Of a stretch of DNA of 64,000 nt, positions 17,371 through 25,910 are shown piece after piece (position 1 is the first letter of the stretch; the number at the start of each line of letters is the position of its first letter). Source of the stretch: CAVWTN01 sp963757945 (lineage in GTDB: Bacteria > Vulcanimicrobiota > Vulcanimicrobiia > Vulcanimicrobiales > Vulcanimicrobiaceae); assembly GCA_963757945.1 (NCBI GenBank), contig CAVWTN010000002.1:372001-436000 (forward strand), in the 5' to 3' direction. Below the pieces are notes generated by a model. That model was not told the origin of the DNA. It was given only the letters and a program-made list of their open reading frames with translations, and made no database searches. Position numbers and translations under genes: made by a program.

Positions 17371-18141
17371 ATGCCGAAGGGATTGCAGATCGCCGGGTTA
17401 CGGGCGAGCGTCGAGGGCAAGGAGATCCTCAAGGGGATCGACCTGACCGTCGAACCCGGAACCGTGCACGCGCTGATGGGCCCGAACGGCAGCGGCAAGT
17501 CGACGCTCGCGTTCGCGGCGACCGGCCATCCGAACTACACCGTGACCGCGGGTTCCGTCACGCTGGACGGCGAGGAGCTGATCGGCCTGGCCCCCGACAA
17601 GCGCGCCAAGGCCGGGCTCTTCCTTTCGTTCCAATATCCGGCGGCGATCCCGGGCGTCAGCGTCGCGAACTTCCTGCGTGCGGCGAGTCAAGCGATTCAC
17701 CCCGACGACCTCCCGCCCGCCAAGTTCCGCAAGCTCGTCTTCGAGAAGATCGACATCCTCGATATGGACGCCGCGTTCTTGGGCCGTTACGTCAACGACG
17801 GCTTCTCCGGCGGAGAAAAGAAGCGGCTCGAAATGCTCCAGATGGCGATCGTGCGCCCGAAGTACGCGATCCTCGACGAGACCGATTCGGGCTTGGACGT
17901 CGACGCGCTGCGCGCCGTCGGCAATTCGGTCAGAGCGCTGCGCGAGAGCGAGGCGGGCAAAGAGACCGGCTTCCTCATCATCACGCATTACCCGCGGATT
18001 CTGCAGCACGTCGCCGCGGATCGCGTCCACGTCATGATGGATGGGCGCATCGTCCTCTCCGGCGGCCCGGAGCTCGCCGATCGCATCGAGCGCGAAGGCT
18101 ACGAGGCGATCCGCGACGAGGTCGCCAGCGGTGCAGCTTAG
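17371..18141 (+). CDS. sufC: SufC, Fe-S assembly ATPase
   Basis: 256 residues. Walker A GPNGSGKST at 37-45, Q-loop LFLSFQYP, signature FSGGEKKR and Walker B YAILDETDSGLD are all present, with the SufC-specific insertion ALRAVGNSVRALRES and the H-loop IITHYPRIL. SufC powers the SufB/SufD scaffold during cluster assembly in the cytoplasm. It is the first gene of a tight sufC-sufD-sufS-sufU operon. Confidence 0.96.
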   Translation: MPKGLQIAGLRASVEGKEILKGIDLTVEPGTVHALMGPNGSGKSTLAFAATGHPNYTVTAGSVTLDGEELIGLAPDKRAKAGLFLSFQYPAAIPGVSVANFLRAASQAIHPDDLPPAKFRKLVFEKIDILDMDAAFLGRYVNDGFSGGEKKRLEMLQMAIVRPKYAILDETDSGLDVDALRAVGNSVRALRESEAGKETGFLIITHYPRILQHVAADRVHVMMDGRIVLSGGPELADRIEREGYEAIRDEVASGAA

Positions 18142-19447
18142 CGCGAGCCCGCCCGCGGGCGTCGGCCGCGAGAATCTCGAGAGCGCGATCGAGGCGATGC
18201 TCGCCGGCGGCGAGATCGATGCCGCCGAAGCGGCCTCCCGGCGCGAGGCCGCCGCACGCTTCGTGACGATGCCGTTCCCGGCCCCGCCGTCGGCGCGCTA
18301 TTGGAAGCGCGATCCAAGCACCTACGACTGGTCCTCCGTCGAGAGCTTCCGGCCGGTGCCCGCCGAGGGCGAGGAGTACCTCCCGGAGAGCGCGCCGCTC
18401 GTGCCGGACCCCGCGGCCTACGGCCGCCAACGGGGAAACCTCGCGAGTGCCGCCGTCGGGCCGCGGGCCCGCGAGCTCGGCGTCATCGTGAGCGATCTGC
18501 GCTCGGCCCGCACGGAACATCGAGCGCTGATTGGCGCCGCGCTTGGAACGGCGCTCGACCGGGCTCCCTCGAAGGCCGGACTGTTGACCCGGGCGCTCAG
18601 CCGGAACGGGGCGTTCATCTTCGTCCCGGCGGGCGTCGCGCTCGATGCGCCGATCTGCTTCGATCACGTCGCTGACGGCGGCGACGAGTTCCCGCATTCG
18701 CTCGTGATCGCGGGCGAAGGCGCTCAGTTCACCGTCGTCGAGCGCTACTTCGGAGAGACGGAGCGCCTGGTCTGTAGCCTGACGGAGATCGTCGCCGGAC
18801 CGCGCTCGCAGGTCCGCTACGCCGCCGCCGGCACGCACCCCGCCGCGGCTACGACGCTCTTCACGCGGCGCGCGATCTGCGGCGCGGATGCGAGCGTCGA
18901 ACTTTCGATCGCGGATCTCGGCGATGCGTACGTCGCCGATTCGATCGTGGTCTCGAACGAAGCCGAAGGCGGCCGCTCCAAACTCGCCGCGCTGTTCTTC
19001 ACCGCCGGGCGGCAGCTCGTCGACCTCTCGAGCGAGGTTCGCCATCTGGTCGGCAAGACGACCTCGCAGACCGTCGTGAAGAGCGCCGGGATCGGCCGCG
19101 GGCAGGGGCGTTACGTCGGAAACATCGTGATCGCCGCGAGCGCGCACGGCGCCGACGCCTCGCTGCGGGACGACGTGCTGCTGCTCTCCAAGGACGCGCA
19201 CATCGATTCGATCCCCGCACTCGAGATCGCGGCGAACGACGTGAAGGCGTTCCACGGCGCGACCGTCGGCTCGATCGACGAGGACGAGCTCTTCTACGCG
19301 CAGAGCCGGGGGCTGGCGCGCGAACAGGCGGAGCGGATGATCGCGCTCGGCTTTTTCGAGCCCGCGATCGCGCACTTCCCGCTCGAGGCGCTGCGCGAGC
19401 TCGTCCGCGAGGCGCTCGCCTCGAAACTTCGTGCGAGGGGCGCGTGA
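18131..19447 (+). CDS. sufD: SufD-like Fe-S scaffold subunit
   Basis: 438 residues from the GTG at 18131, 11 bases inside sufC. The right-handed beta-helix core is followed by the terminal block KAFHGATVGSIDEDELFYAQSRGL, which has the SufD form HGATVG rather than the SHEATV of SufB. The residue before it, usually Cys in SufD, is Ala-Phe. Only one SufB/SufD paralogue is present in this operon; in most organisms SufB is the actual cluster scaffold and SufD its partner. So a sufB must lie elsewhere or this protein does both jobs. Confidence 0.88.
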   Translation: MQLSASPPAGVGRENLESAIEAMLAGGEIDAAEAASRREAAARFVTMPFPAPPSARYWKRDPSTYDWSSVESFRPVPAEGEEYLPESAPLVPDPAAYGRQRGNLASAAVGPRARELGVIVSDLRSARTEHRALIGAALGTALDRAPSKAGLLTRALSRNGAFIFVPAGVALDAPICFDHVADGGDEFPHSLVIAGEGAQFTVVERYFGETERLVCSLTEIVAGPRSQVRYAAAGTHPAAATTLFTRRAICGADASVELSIADLGDAYVADSIVVSNEAEGGRSKLAALFFTAGRQLVDLSSEVRHLVGKTTSQTVVKSAGIGRGQGRYVGNIVIAASAHGADASLRDDVLLLSKDAHIDSIPALEIAANDVKAFHGATVGSIDEDELFYAQSRGLAREQAERMIALGFFEPAIAHFPLEALRELVREALASKLRARGA

Positions 19448-20712
19448 TGTGCGGCGAGATCGCGTTCGCCTCCGGCGTGGAGCGCGCCGCGCAGATCGCG
19501 CGCGACTTTCCGATCCTGGGGACGCCGACCTCGCGCGGCAAGCGGCTGGTCTATCTCGACTCGGCCGCGACCTCGCAAAAGCCCAAAGCCGTCATCGACG
19601 CGCTCGTCCACTATTACGAGCACGACAACGCGAACATCCATCGCGGCGTCTACGAGCTCGCTCAGCGCGCCACCGACGCGTTCGAAGGAGCGCGCGCGAA
19701 GGTCGCGCGCTTCGTGAACGCGGCCGAGCCCGCCGAGATCATCTTCACGCGGAACACGACGGAAGGGATCAACCTCGTCGGCTACACGTGGGGGATGCAG
19801 AATCTCCGCCCCGGGGATGCGATCCTCTGCTCCCAACTCGAGCATCATTCGAACCTGGTCCCCTGGCAGCTCCTCGCGGCGAAAACGGGCGCCAAGTTAC
19901 GCTACATCGAGGTCGACGACGAGGGCGTTCACAAGCTCGCCGATCTCGATGAGAAGCTGCGCGGCGTCAAGCTGGTCGCGCTCGCGCACGTCTCGAACTC
20001 GCTCGGAACGATCGCGCCGCTCGAAGCGATCGTCCCGCGCGCGCACGCGGCAGGCGCGGTCGTGCTGATCGACGGCGCACAATCGGCCCCGCACTTCGCC
20101 GTGGACGTTCGCGCGCTGGACATCGACTTCTTCACCGCCAGCGGCCACAAGATGTGCGGCCCGACCGGGATCGGTTTCCTCTACGGCAAGCGCGCGCTCC
20201 TCGAAGCGATGCCGCCGTTCCTGGCGGGCGGCGACATGATCCGTCGAGTCACCTACGAGAGCACCACGTTCAACGAGCTCCCCTGGAAGTTCGAGGCCGG
20301 GACGAGCGACATCGCGGGCGCCGTCGGCCTGGGCGCCGCGGTCGACTACCTGGAATCGGTCGGCATGGATTGGATCGCCGCCCACGAGCGCACGCTGACT
20401 CGTCATGCGCTCGAACGCCTCGCCGAGCTGATTCCGCGAGGCTTGGAGATCTACGGCCCGCACGATCCGGCGCTGCGTTCCGGGGTGATCTCGTTCAACT
20501 TCGCCGACGTACACCCTCACGACGTGGCCTCGATCCTCGACACCGAGGGCGTTTGCGTTCGCGCCGGGCACCATTGCACGATGCCGCTCATGGAGAAAAT
20601 GGGCTGGCCCGCAACCACGCGAGCCTCGTTCTATCTCTACAATACCGAGGCCGACGTCGACGCCCTGATCGAATCTCTCGAGAAGGCCGCGCGCCTTTTC
20701 AAGTTAGCGTAA
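19444..20712 (+). CDS. sufS: SufS cysteine desulfurase
   Basis: 422 residues; starts at GTG 19444 or the ATG one codon on, overlapping the sufD stop. PLP-binding Lys lies in SGHKMCGPTGIG, the active-site loop Cys in RAGHHCTMPLM, and LEHHSNLVPW and DGAQSAPH complete the group II desulfurase signature. It takes sulfur from cysteine and passes it to SufU. Confidence 0.96.
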   Translation: MMCGEIAFASGVERAAQIARDFPILGTPTSRGKRLVYLDSAATSQKPKAVIDALVHYYEHDNANIHRGVYELAQRATDAFEGARAKVARFVNAAEPAEIIFTRNTTEGINLVGYTWGMQNLRPGDAILCSQLEHHSNLVPWQLLAAKTGAKLRYIEVDDEGVHKLADLDEKLRGVKLVALAHVSNSLGTIAPLEAIVPRAHAAGAVVLIDGAQSAPHFAVDVRALDIDFFTASGHKMCGPTGIGFLYGKRALLEAMPPFLAGGDMIRRVTYESTTFNELPWKFEAGTSDIAGAVGLGAAVDYLESVGMDWIAAHERTLTRHALERLAELIPRGLEIYGPHDPALRSGVISFNFADVHPHDVASILDTEGVCVRAGHHCTMPLMEKMGWPATTRASFYLYNTEADVDALIESLEKAARLFKLA

Positions 20713-20717
20713 GTTTT

Positions 20718-21125
20718 ATGGACGACTTCTACAAAGAATATATTCTGGATCATTACCGCAACCCGCGGAATTTCGGCCATCTCGAGGCGCCGGACGCGGT
20801 CGCGGAAGATCTCAATCCGCTCTGCGGCGACCGCCTTTGCTTCGAGCTGAAAGTCGAGGACGGCTGCGTTGCGGACGTTCGCTTCACGGGCAAGGGCTGC
20901 GCGATCAGCCAGGCGTCGGCATCGATGCTCTCCGAAACGCTGCGCGGACAAACGCTCGAAGACGTGATCCGGATGCCGATGGACACGGTGCTGGAGAACG
21001 TCGGGATCGGCATCACTCCGGCCCGCATGAAGTGCGCGACCCTCTGCCTGAAAGTCGTCAAGAGCGCGGCGCTCGGCGAGATCGCGAGCTGGCCGCACGA
21101 AGACACTTCGACAAGCTCGGGGTGA
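20718..21125 (+). CDS. sufU: SufU sulfur-transfer protein
   Basis: 135 residues from the ATG at 20718, five bases after sufS. Zinc and transfer ligands are in order: NPLCGDR (Cys and Asp), GKGCAISQAS and RMKCATLCLKVVK. SufU accepts persulfide from SufS. The last residues (EDTSTSSG) are encoded by a copy of a dispersed intergenic repeat, and the stop codon lies in that repeat, so the natural C-terminus appears to have been replaced when the repeat arrived. Confidence 0.94.
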   Translation: MDDFYKEYILDHYRNPRNFGHLEAPDAVAEDLNPLCGDRLCFELKVEDGCVADVRFTGKGCAISQASASMLSETLRGQTLEDVIRMPMDTVLENVGIGITPARMKCATLCLKVVKSAALGEIASWPHEDTSTSSG

Positions 21126-21185
21126 CATGCCCTTCGAAAACCCCGGGGTGACATAGACCTCGTCACCCCGAGCATGTCGGAGGGG
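21105..21185. repeat. Dispersed CTTCGACAAGCTCGGGGTGAC repeat, three copies
   Basis: Two forward copies (21105-21127 and a degenerate one at 21130-21153) and one inverted copy (21162-21185) lie between sufU and the TonB receptor. Forward and inverted copies can pair into a long hairpin. The same unit recurs at 62759-62815 and, degenerate, near 29392, 29792 and 43372, always at gene 3' ends. Confidence 0.75.
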
Positions 21186-21200
21186 TGGGAAGGCGGCGCC

Positions 21201-23453
21201 GTGAGCCTCTTGAAAAGGCGGCCTATGTTAGAGGTGCGCGTCTTCCGAGTTGCGCTCGCGAGCGCTTTCTTTCTGATCGCCGTAGGATTCGCCGCGCTCG
21301 CGAACGGGACGCTGGCGATCGTCGATGAGGGGGGTGCCCCCGTTGAGGGGGCCCTCGTCCAGCTGCGAGACGCGGCCGGAACGCACGAGCTCGGCCGCAG
21401 CGATGCCGGCGGACGGATCGTGCTGCCGCCCGGCGCGGCGGGCGAGATCGTGGTCCGCGCGCGCGGTTTCGAGACACGAACGATCCCCGCGCAGCCCAGC
21501 CCATCCACGCTCGCGCTGACTCGGACGCTGCCGACGATCGGCACCGTCAGCGTCGCGACCGGGGCGAACGAGAGCCTCCACCGTCTCCCCGTCGCCGCCT
21601 CGAACCTCGATCGCCGCTCGCTCGCGTTGATCCCGGCCTCGACCTCCGACGGCGTGCTGAGATCGCTGGCGGGGAACGACCGCACGCGCAGCAACAGCGC
21701 GTTCACCGCCTACGGTCAGCTCCGGCTCTCGTTTTCGGGCGCCGGCAGCGACCGCGGTTCGATGTTCGTCGACGGCGTCCCGGCCCAGGACGGCTTCGGC
21801 GGGCAGGTCGATTGGGCGGCCTACCCGGTCGCCGAATTCCAGCGCGTCGAGCTCCTGCGCGACGGCGGGTCCGCGCTCTACGGCAGCGGCGGGATCGGCG
21901 GCGTGCTGGCGGTCCAGACGTTCGGGCCGGCCGGCCCGTCGGCGCCGCCGGACGGCTCGCTCGATTTCGGAGCCGGAACGCATTATAGCGGCAGCGCGGC
22001 GATCCGCCTGCGCAGCCCCATCGGCCGCCGCGTCGTCGCGTCGGTCGCGAGCGACGCCGGGACGATCACCGCCTTCGAACTCCCGCCCGGGCACCAGACG
22101 CCGATCGATTCGGATGCGACCTCTGCGTTCGATACGACCCGCGTGCGCGCGAAGTACTTCGGCGATCGTTCGAGCTTAGAGCTCGGGATGTTGGATTCGC
22201 ACGACGGACAAGCGCAGGGCCGGCCGAACTACGGCTTCCATCGCACGCTCGATCAGGTCGATGCTCGCTTCGAGCGCGCCATCGGCGACGGCTCGTTCGC
22301 GCTGTCCTCGTACGCCCGCGCGTGGCAGGTCATCAACCTCGCGGACCGCGCGCCTTCGCAGCCCGGCGTGCCGCTCTACACCCAGCGGGTCCCCTCGAAT
22401 GATTTCGGGGCCTCGGCCTCCTGGCGCCGCGGCGGATTCAACGTCGAAAGCGACGTCCGCACCGTCAGCGGCAGGGCCGATCAAGCGAACGGCTCCGGCC
22501 AGCCTCAAAGCAGCGCCACGGGCCATCAGACGATCGCGGGGCTCGCCCTTCAGGACAGCGTGCAAGCGCGCCGCTTCGAAGCGGTCGCCGGCGCTCGCGT
22601 GGATTCGATCGCCTCCGGCGGCGACTCGACGACGTTCGCCACCCCGGCGCCGAGCGTCGCGAGCATCAGCGCCCGCAGCGCGAGCGCGTTCTCTCCGCGC
22701 TTGGCAGCGCGCTACGACCTGAGCCCGAACACGGCGCTGCGCGCTTCGGCCTCCGAAGGCTTCCGCGCGCCGTTCCTCAACGAGCTGCTCCGGTCGTACA
22801 CGATCTCGGGCGTGCGCTACCTCGGCAACACGGGTCTCGAACCGGAACGGAGCCGGACCGTGAACCTCGGCATCGACGCGCTCGGAACCGCGACGCGCTA
22901 TACGCTCGGATTCGGGGAGACGGTCGTCTCGAACGCGATCGCGTTCGTCACGCTCTCCCCGGCGATCCAGCAGCGCTCGAATCTCGCGAAAACGCAGACC
23001 GACGGCCTCACCCTGGAGATCGTCCGGCGGCTCGGCGCCTGCTCCCGCCTGCGCGTCAGCGGGGTGAGCCAGTACGCGCGCGTGACGGCCGGGATCCCGG
23101 CGGACATCGGGAAGCGGCTCGCCTTCGTCCCGCAACAATCGGTCTCGGCGGCGTACGAAGGGCGGCTGGGCGGCGGCTCGGCCGGGGTTTCGCTCGCGTA
23201 CCTGGGCCAAACGTACGCCGACGATCTGAACCTCGATCCCCTCGGCGCCGCGCTGGTCGCGAGCATCCGGCTCGCAGCGCCCCTGCCCGGCGGCGCGAGC
23301 GTCGCGCTGAGCGCGGAGAACTTCGCGGATCGCCTCTACCGCTCGACGTCCGATCGCTTGGGACCGCCGCCGACGCTGATGCTCAACTGGCGCGTTCCGC
23401 TCGGACCGCCTCGGTCCGCGGGCGATGCGGGCGGGGAGTGTCCTCTGCTCTAG
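21201..23453 (+). CDS. TonB-dependent outer-membrane receptor
   Basis: 750 residues from the GTG at 21201, which has GGAAGG about eight bases upstream and gives a good signal peptide (LLKRR then VALASAFFLIAVGFAALA). A carboxypeptidase-like Ig repeat (residues about 30-105) precedes the plug domain (GSMFVDGVPAQDG, VELLRDGGSALYGSGGIGGVL) and the 22-strand barrel, ending in ENFADRLYR and a C-terminal strand without the usual terminal aromatic (tail GECPLL). It imports an unknown ligand, perhaps a chelated metal. A start at 21174 would lie in the repeat and is rejected. Confidence 0.9.
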   Translation: MSLLKRRPMLEVRVFRVALASAFFLIAVGFAALANGTLAIVDEGGAPVEGALVQLRDAAGTHELGRSDAGGRIVLPPGAAGEIVVRARGFETRTIPAQPSPSTLALTRTLPTIGTVSVATGANESLHRLPVAASNLDRRSLALIPASTSDGVLRSLAGNDRTRSNSAFTAYGQLRLSFSGAGSDRGSMFVDGVPAQDGFGGQVDWAAYPVAEFQRVELLRDGGSALYGSGGIGGVLAVQTFGPAGPSAPPDGSLDFGAGTHYSGSAAIRLRSPIGRRVVASVASDAGTITAFELPPGHQTPIDSDATSAFDTTRVRAKYFGDRSSLELGMLDSHDGQAQGRPNYGFHRTLDQVDARFERAIGDGSFALSSYARAWQVINLADRAPSQPGVPLYTQRVPSNDFGASASWRRGGFNVESDVRTVSGRADQANGSGQPQSSATGHQTIAGLALQDSVQARRFEAVAGARVDSIASGGDSTTFATPAPSVASISARSASAFSPRLAARYDLSPNTALRASASEGFRAPFLNELLRSYTISGVRYLGNTGLEPERSRTVNLGIDALGTATRYTLGFGETVVSNAIAFVTLSPAIQQRSNLAKTQTDGLTLEIVRRLGACSRLRVSGVSQYARVTAGIPADIGKRLAFVPQQSVSAAYEGRLGGGSAGVSLAYLGQTYADDLNLDPLGAALVASIRLAAPLPGGASVALSAENFADRLYRSTSDRLGPPPTLMLNWRVPLGPPRSAGDAGGECPLL

Positions 23454-23932
23454 GCGCTGCGGCGGCCCTCGACGCAGACGCTCTGGACGTCGTAGGCCGT
23501 CAGCTCGATCCAGCGATACAGGCCGCGATCGCGTACGAGCAGGTCGAGCGGCCGCGTCGTCGCCCCTTCGGGCGCATCGACGGCGACCGCCGCCCGGACG
23601 CGCGCGTAGCCGTCCGTCTCGCCGAGCGCGAGCGCGGTCTGCGGAACCAGCAAGAGCTCGTCGTTCCAGCGAGCGAGCGCGCCGCCGGAACGCATGAGGG
23701 CGGCCCGCAGTGCAGCCTCGCTAGGATGGGCGGCGGCGACGATCCGGTCGCTCGTCGACGTCATGATGCTCAGCAGCGCCGTCACGCGCACTTGCTTCTG
23801 CCCGCAGAACGCCTCGACGCTCGCCGGCGCCGAGAGCGGGTGTTGGGCCTGCGCGCAGCCGCCGGCCGCGAGCAAGAGCGCCAGGACCAGCGGCCGCGGC
23901 GGGCGGTAAGGCAACGTGGGAACGGCGAACAT
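23450..23932 (-). CDS. Hypothetical lipoprotein
   Basis: 160 residues from the ATG at 23930-23932. The N-terminus RPPRPLVLALLLAAGGC has a lipobox ending at Cys, so the protein is probably lipid-anchored. The mature part has two further Cys (EAFCGQK and QSVCVEG) that could form a disulfide, and a predicted alpha/beta core. No family recognised. Convergent with the receptor gene (4-base overlap); the thioesterase gene ends five bases upstream. Confidence 0.72.
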   Translation of the reverse strand: MFAVPTLPYRPPRPLVLALLLAAGGCAQAQHPLSAPASVEAFCGQKQVRVTALLSIMTSTSDRIVAAAHPSEAALRAALMRSGGALARWNDELLLVPQTALALGETDGYARVRAAVAVDAPEGATTRPLDLLVRDRGLYRWIELTAYDVQSVCVEGRRSA

Positions 23933-23937
23933 GCGCT

Positions 23938-24396
23938 CTACGTCACCGGCCGGACGTAGTTCATCGTATGGTGAGCGATGAGGCGCCCGTCGCGGCCGCA
24001 CGAATCGGCGACCCCGTAGATCACGGAATCGCCCAGCGAAAGCACGCGCGCGGTCGTCACGATATCCTCCTCGCGGGCGCCGCGCACGAAGCTCGTCGCG
24101 AGGTCGATCGTCACCGAGAACTCGGCAGCCTCCCCGAGCCGGGTCATGACGGCGAACCACATCGCGACGTCGGCCGCCGCCATCACGACGATGCCGGTGA
24201 CGACTCCGCCCGGCCGTTCGAATCGGCGCTGAAAAGGAGAGCGCAGCGCGCAGACGCCTTCGTCGATCGAATCGAGACGAAAGCCGAAACCCTGCAGGAA
24301 TTCGGATTCCGCGAGGACCTTGGTGAGATACTCGGGCGTGACGGCGAGGCTCACTCGAGGCTGCTCGCTCGCGTGCCCTTTGCAGGGGCCGTCCAC
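23938..24396 (-). CDS. PaaI family hotdog thioesterase
   Basis: 152 residues from the GTG at 24394-24396, or 138 from the GTG at 24352-24354. The central helix region PGGVVTGIVVMAAADVAMWFAV and strands EFSVTIDLATSFVRGA and IVTTARVLSLGDSVIYG are the PaaI/YbgC-type hotdog fold, with the GG and D of the catalytic region. Such enzymes hydrolyse acyl-CoA, often phenylacetyl-CoA. Its target is not evident from the neighbours. Confidence 0.82.
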   Translation of the reverse strand: MDGPCKGHASEQPRVSLAVTPEYLTKVLAESEFLQGFGFRLDSIDEGVCALRSPFQRRFERPGGVVTGIVVMAAADVAMWFAVMTRLGEAAEFSVTIDLATSFVRGAREEDIVTTARVLSLGDSVIYGVADSCGRDGRLIAHHTMNYVRPVT

Positions 24397-24452
24397 CGCG
24401 AAAAAAATAAGTAGGCGCGCGCGACATTTGTCATAGAGAAATGCTCCGATTT

Positions 24453-24473
24453 GAGGAGGGAATCGCCCTCCTC
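24453..24473. promoter_or_regulatory. Perfect 8-bp hairpin upstream of livK
   Basis: GAGGAGGG, loop AATCG, CCCTCCTC. It lies in the 180-base divergent gap between the thioesterase and the liv operon, followed by a second palindrome (GGCCGG-GT-CCGGCC, 24500-24513). Either could shape the livK leader; no T-tract follows, so it is not a terminator. Confidence 0.35.
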
Positions 24474-24576
24474 CGCGTAACGAAATCGCGTTTCACAACG
24501 GCCGGGTCCGGCCAAAAGAAAGCAACGTCCTGCATCCTCCGGAACCGAGCTCTCCCGTGCATATGCAAAGGAGCCC

Positions 24577-25831
24577 ATGAATACGTCCTTCTGTAAACCT
24601 ACCCGCGGCCAATTCCTCGCCGGCTCGGCCGCGGCGGCCGCATCGACGTTCGCTAGCATCAACGTCATCGCCGCTCCGGCAAAAGAGATCGTAATCGGTC
24701 TAAACGTACCGCAGTCGGGCCCTTACTCGGATCAGGGCTCGGACCAACTGAAGGCCTACAACCTCGCAATCGACGAGATCAACAAGGCCGGCGGCGTGCT
24801 GGGCTTGCCCATTCGCGCGGTCGTCGGCGATGACGAGACGAAGGCCCCGGTCGCCGTCGAAAACGCGCGGCGCATGATCGAGCGCGACGGCGCCGTCATG
24901 ATCACGGGCGGATCGAGCACCGGGACGGCGGTTGCGGTCTCGGGCCTCTGCCAAGAAAAGAAGACGATCTTCATGGCGACGTTGACGCACGGCGACGAAA
25001 CGACGGATTCGAGCTGCCACCGTCATACGTTCCGCCGCTACAACAACGCGCGCATGTCGGCGCACTCGCTGGCGCGGACGCTCACCACGAAGTACGGCGC
25101 CGGCAAGTGGTTCTACATCACGGCCGACTACACGTGGGGCCACAGCGTCTATGACAACCTCACCGAAGTCCTCGAAGCCAAGGGCGCCAAGACCGTCAAG
25201 AACCTTCTCGTTCCGCTCGGGACGACGGACTTCTCCTCGCAGCCTGGGACAGGCCCAAGCCGCGAAACCCGACGTGCTCGTCCTGATCGAGTTCGGCAAG
25301 GACATGGTCAACTCGCTCAATCAAGCGGCGCAGTTCGGCCTCACGAAATCGGCGAAGGTCCTCGTCCCGCTCGCCGACGAGTACATGGCCAAAGGCACCG
25401 GCGACAACTTCGACAACGTCGTCACGACGGCGCCGTTCTACTGGAAGTACCACGCCGATAAGTACCCGGCCGCCAAGAAGTTCGTGACCGCATTCCAGGC
25501 CAAGTACGGCACGCCGCCCTCGAACGGCGCGGAGACCGCCTATACGAACATCTACCAGTGGAAGGGCGGCATCGAGCGCGCCGGCGGCCTCGATCCCGAA
25601 AAGTTCATCGAAAAGATGGAAGGTTTCAAGTTCCAGGCGACCAAGGAGCCCGGCGAGTACTGGAGAGGCTTCGATCACCAAGGGATCAACGACTGCCTGG
25701 TCCTCGAAGGTCTCTCGGTTTCCGAGCGCAAGGGCGACACGTTCGGCTACGCCCGCGTCTTGGAAGTCCACAACGGGGACGACGTAGCAATCCCGCAGTC
25801 GGCCTCCAAGTGTAAGATCGAACCCGCCTAG
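24577..25831 (+). pseudogene. livK: Branched-chain amino-acid type ABC substrate-binding protein, frameshifted
   Basis: The gene starts at ATG 24577 behind AAAGGAG. Residues up to DFSSQ (base 25243) are read in one frame; the family continues as LGQAQAAKPDVLVLIEFGKD in the next frame, to 25831. Removing one C from the CC at 25243-25244 restores a continuous protein of about 417 residues. Domains: secretion signal (TRGQFLAGSAAAAASTF, a Tat-like motif in which the second Arg is Gly), then two periplasmic-binding lobes. The rest is intact, so a sequencing error or very recent mutation is likely. It would deliver amino acids, amides or urea to LivHMGF. Confidence 0.88.
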
Positions 25832-25851
25832 CTTTTCTCGTCGCGCCAAAG

Positions 25852-25893
25852 GGGGCCGGTTTCTCCCCCGCGAGAAACCGGCCCCACTTTTTT
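25852..25893 (+). terminator. Strong intrinsic terminator between livK and livH
   Basis: A perfect 14-bp stem (25852-25865 with 25872-25885), a six-base loop and a T6 tract at 25888-25893. Placed right after livK, it would let the binding protein be made in excess over the permease by partial read-through. Confidence 0.92.
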
Positions 25894-25910
25894 CATCGGA
25901 AAGTACGACC

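Noticed and set aside
18131..19447. Call of SufB for the scaffold gene
   Set aside because: The C-terminal block has the SufD form (HGATVG) rather than SHEATV of SufB.
24351..24668. 105-codon minus-strand frame over the livK start
   Set aside because: Crosses the livK ribosome site and signal peptide; no recognisable fold.
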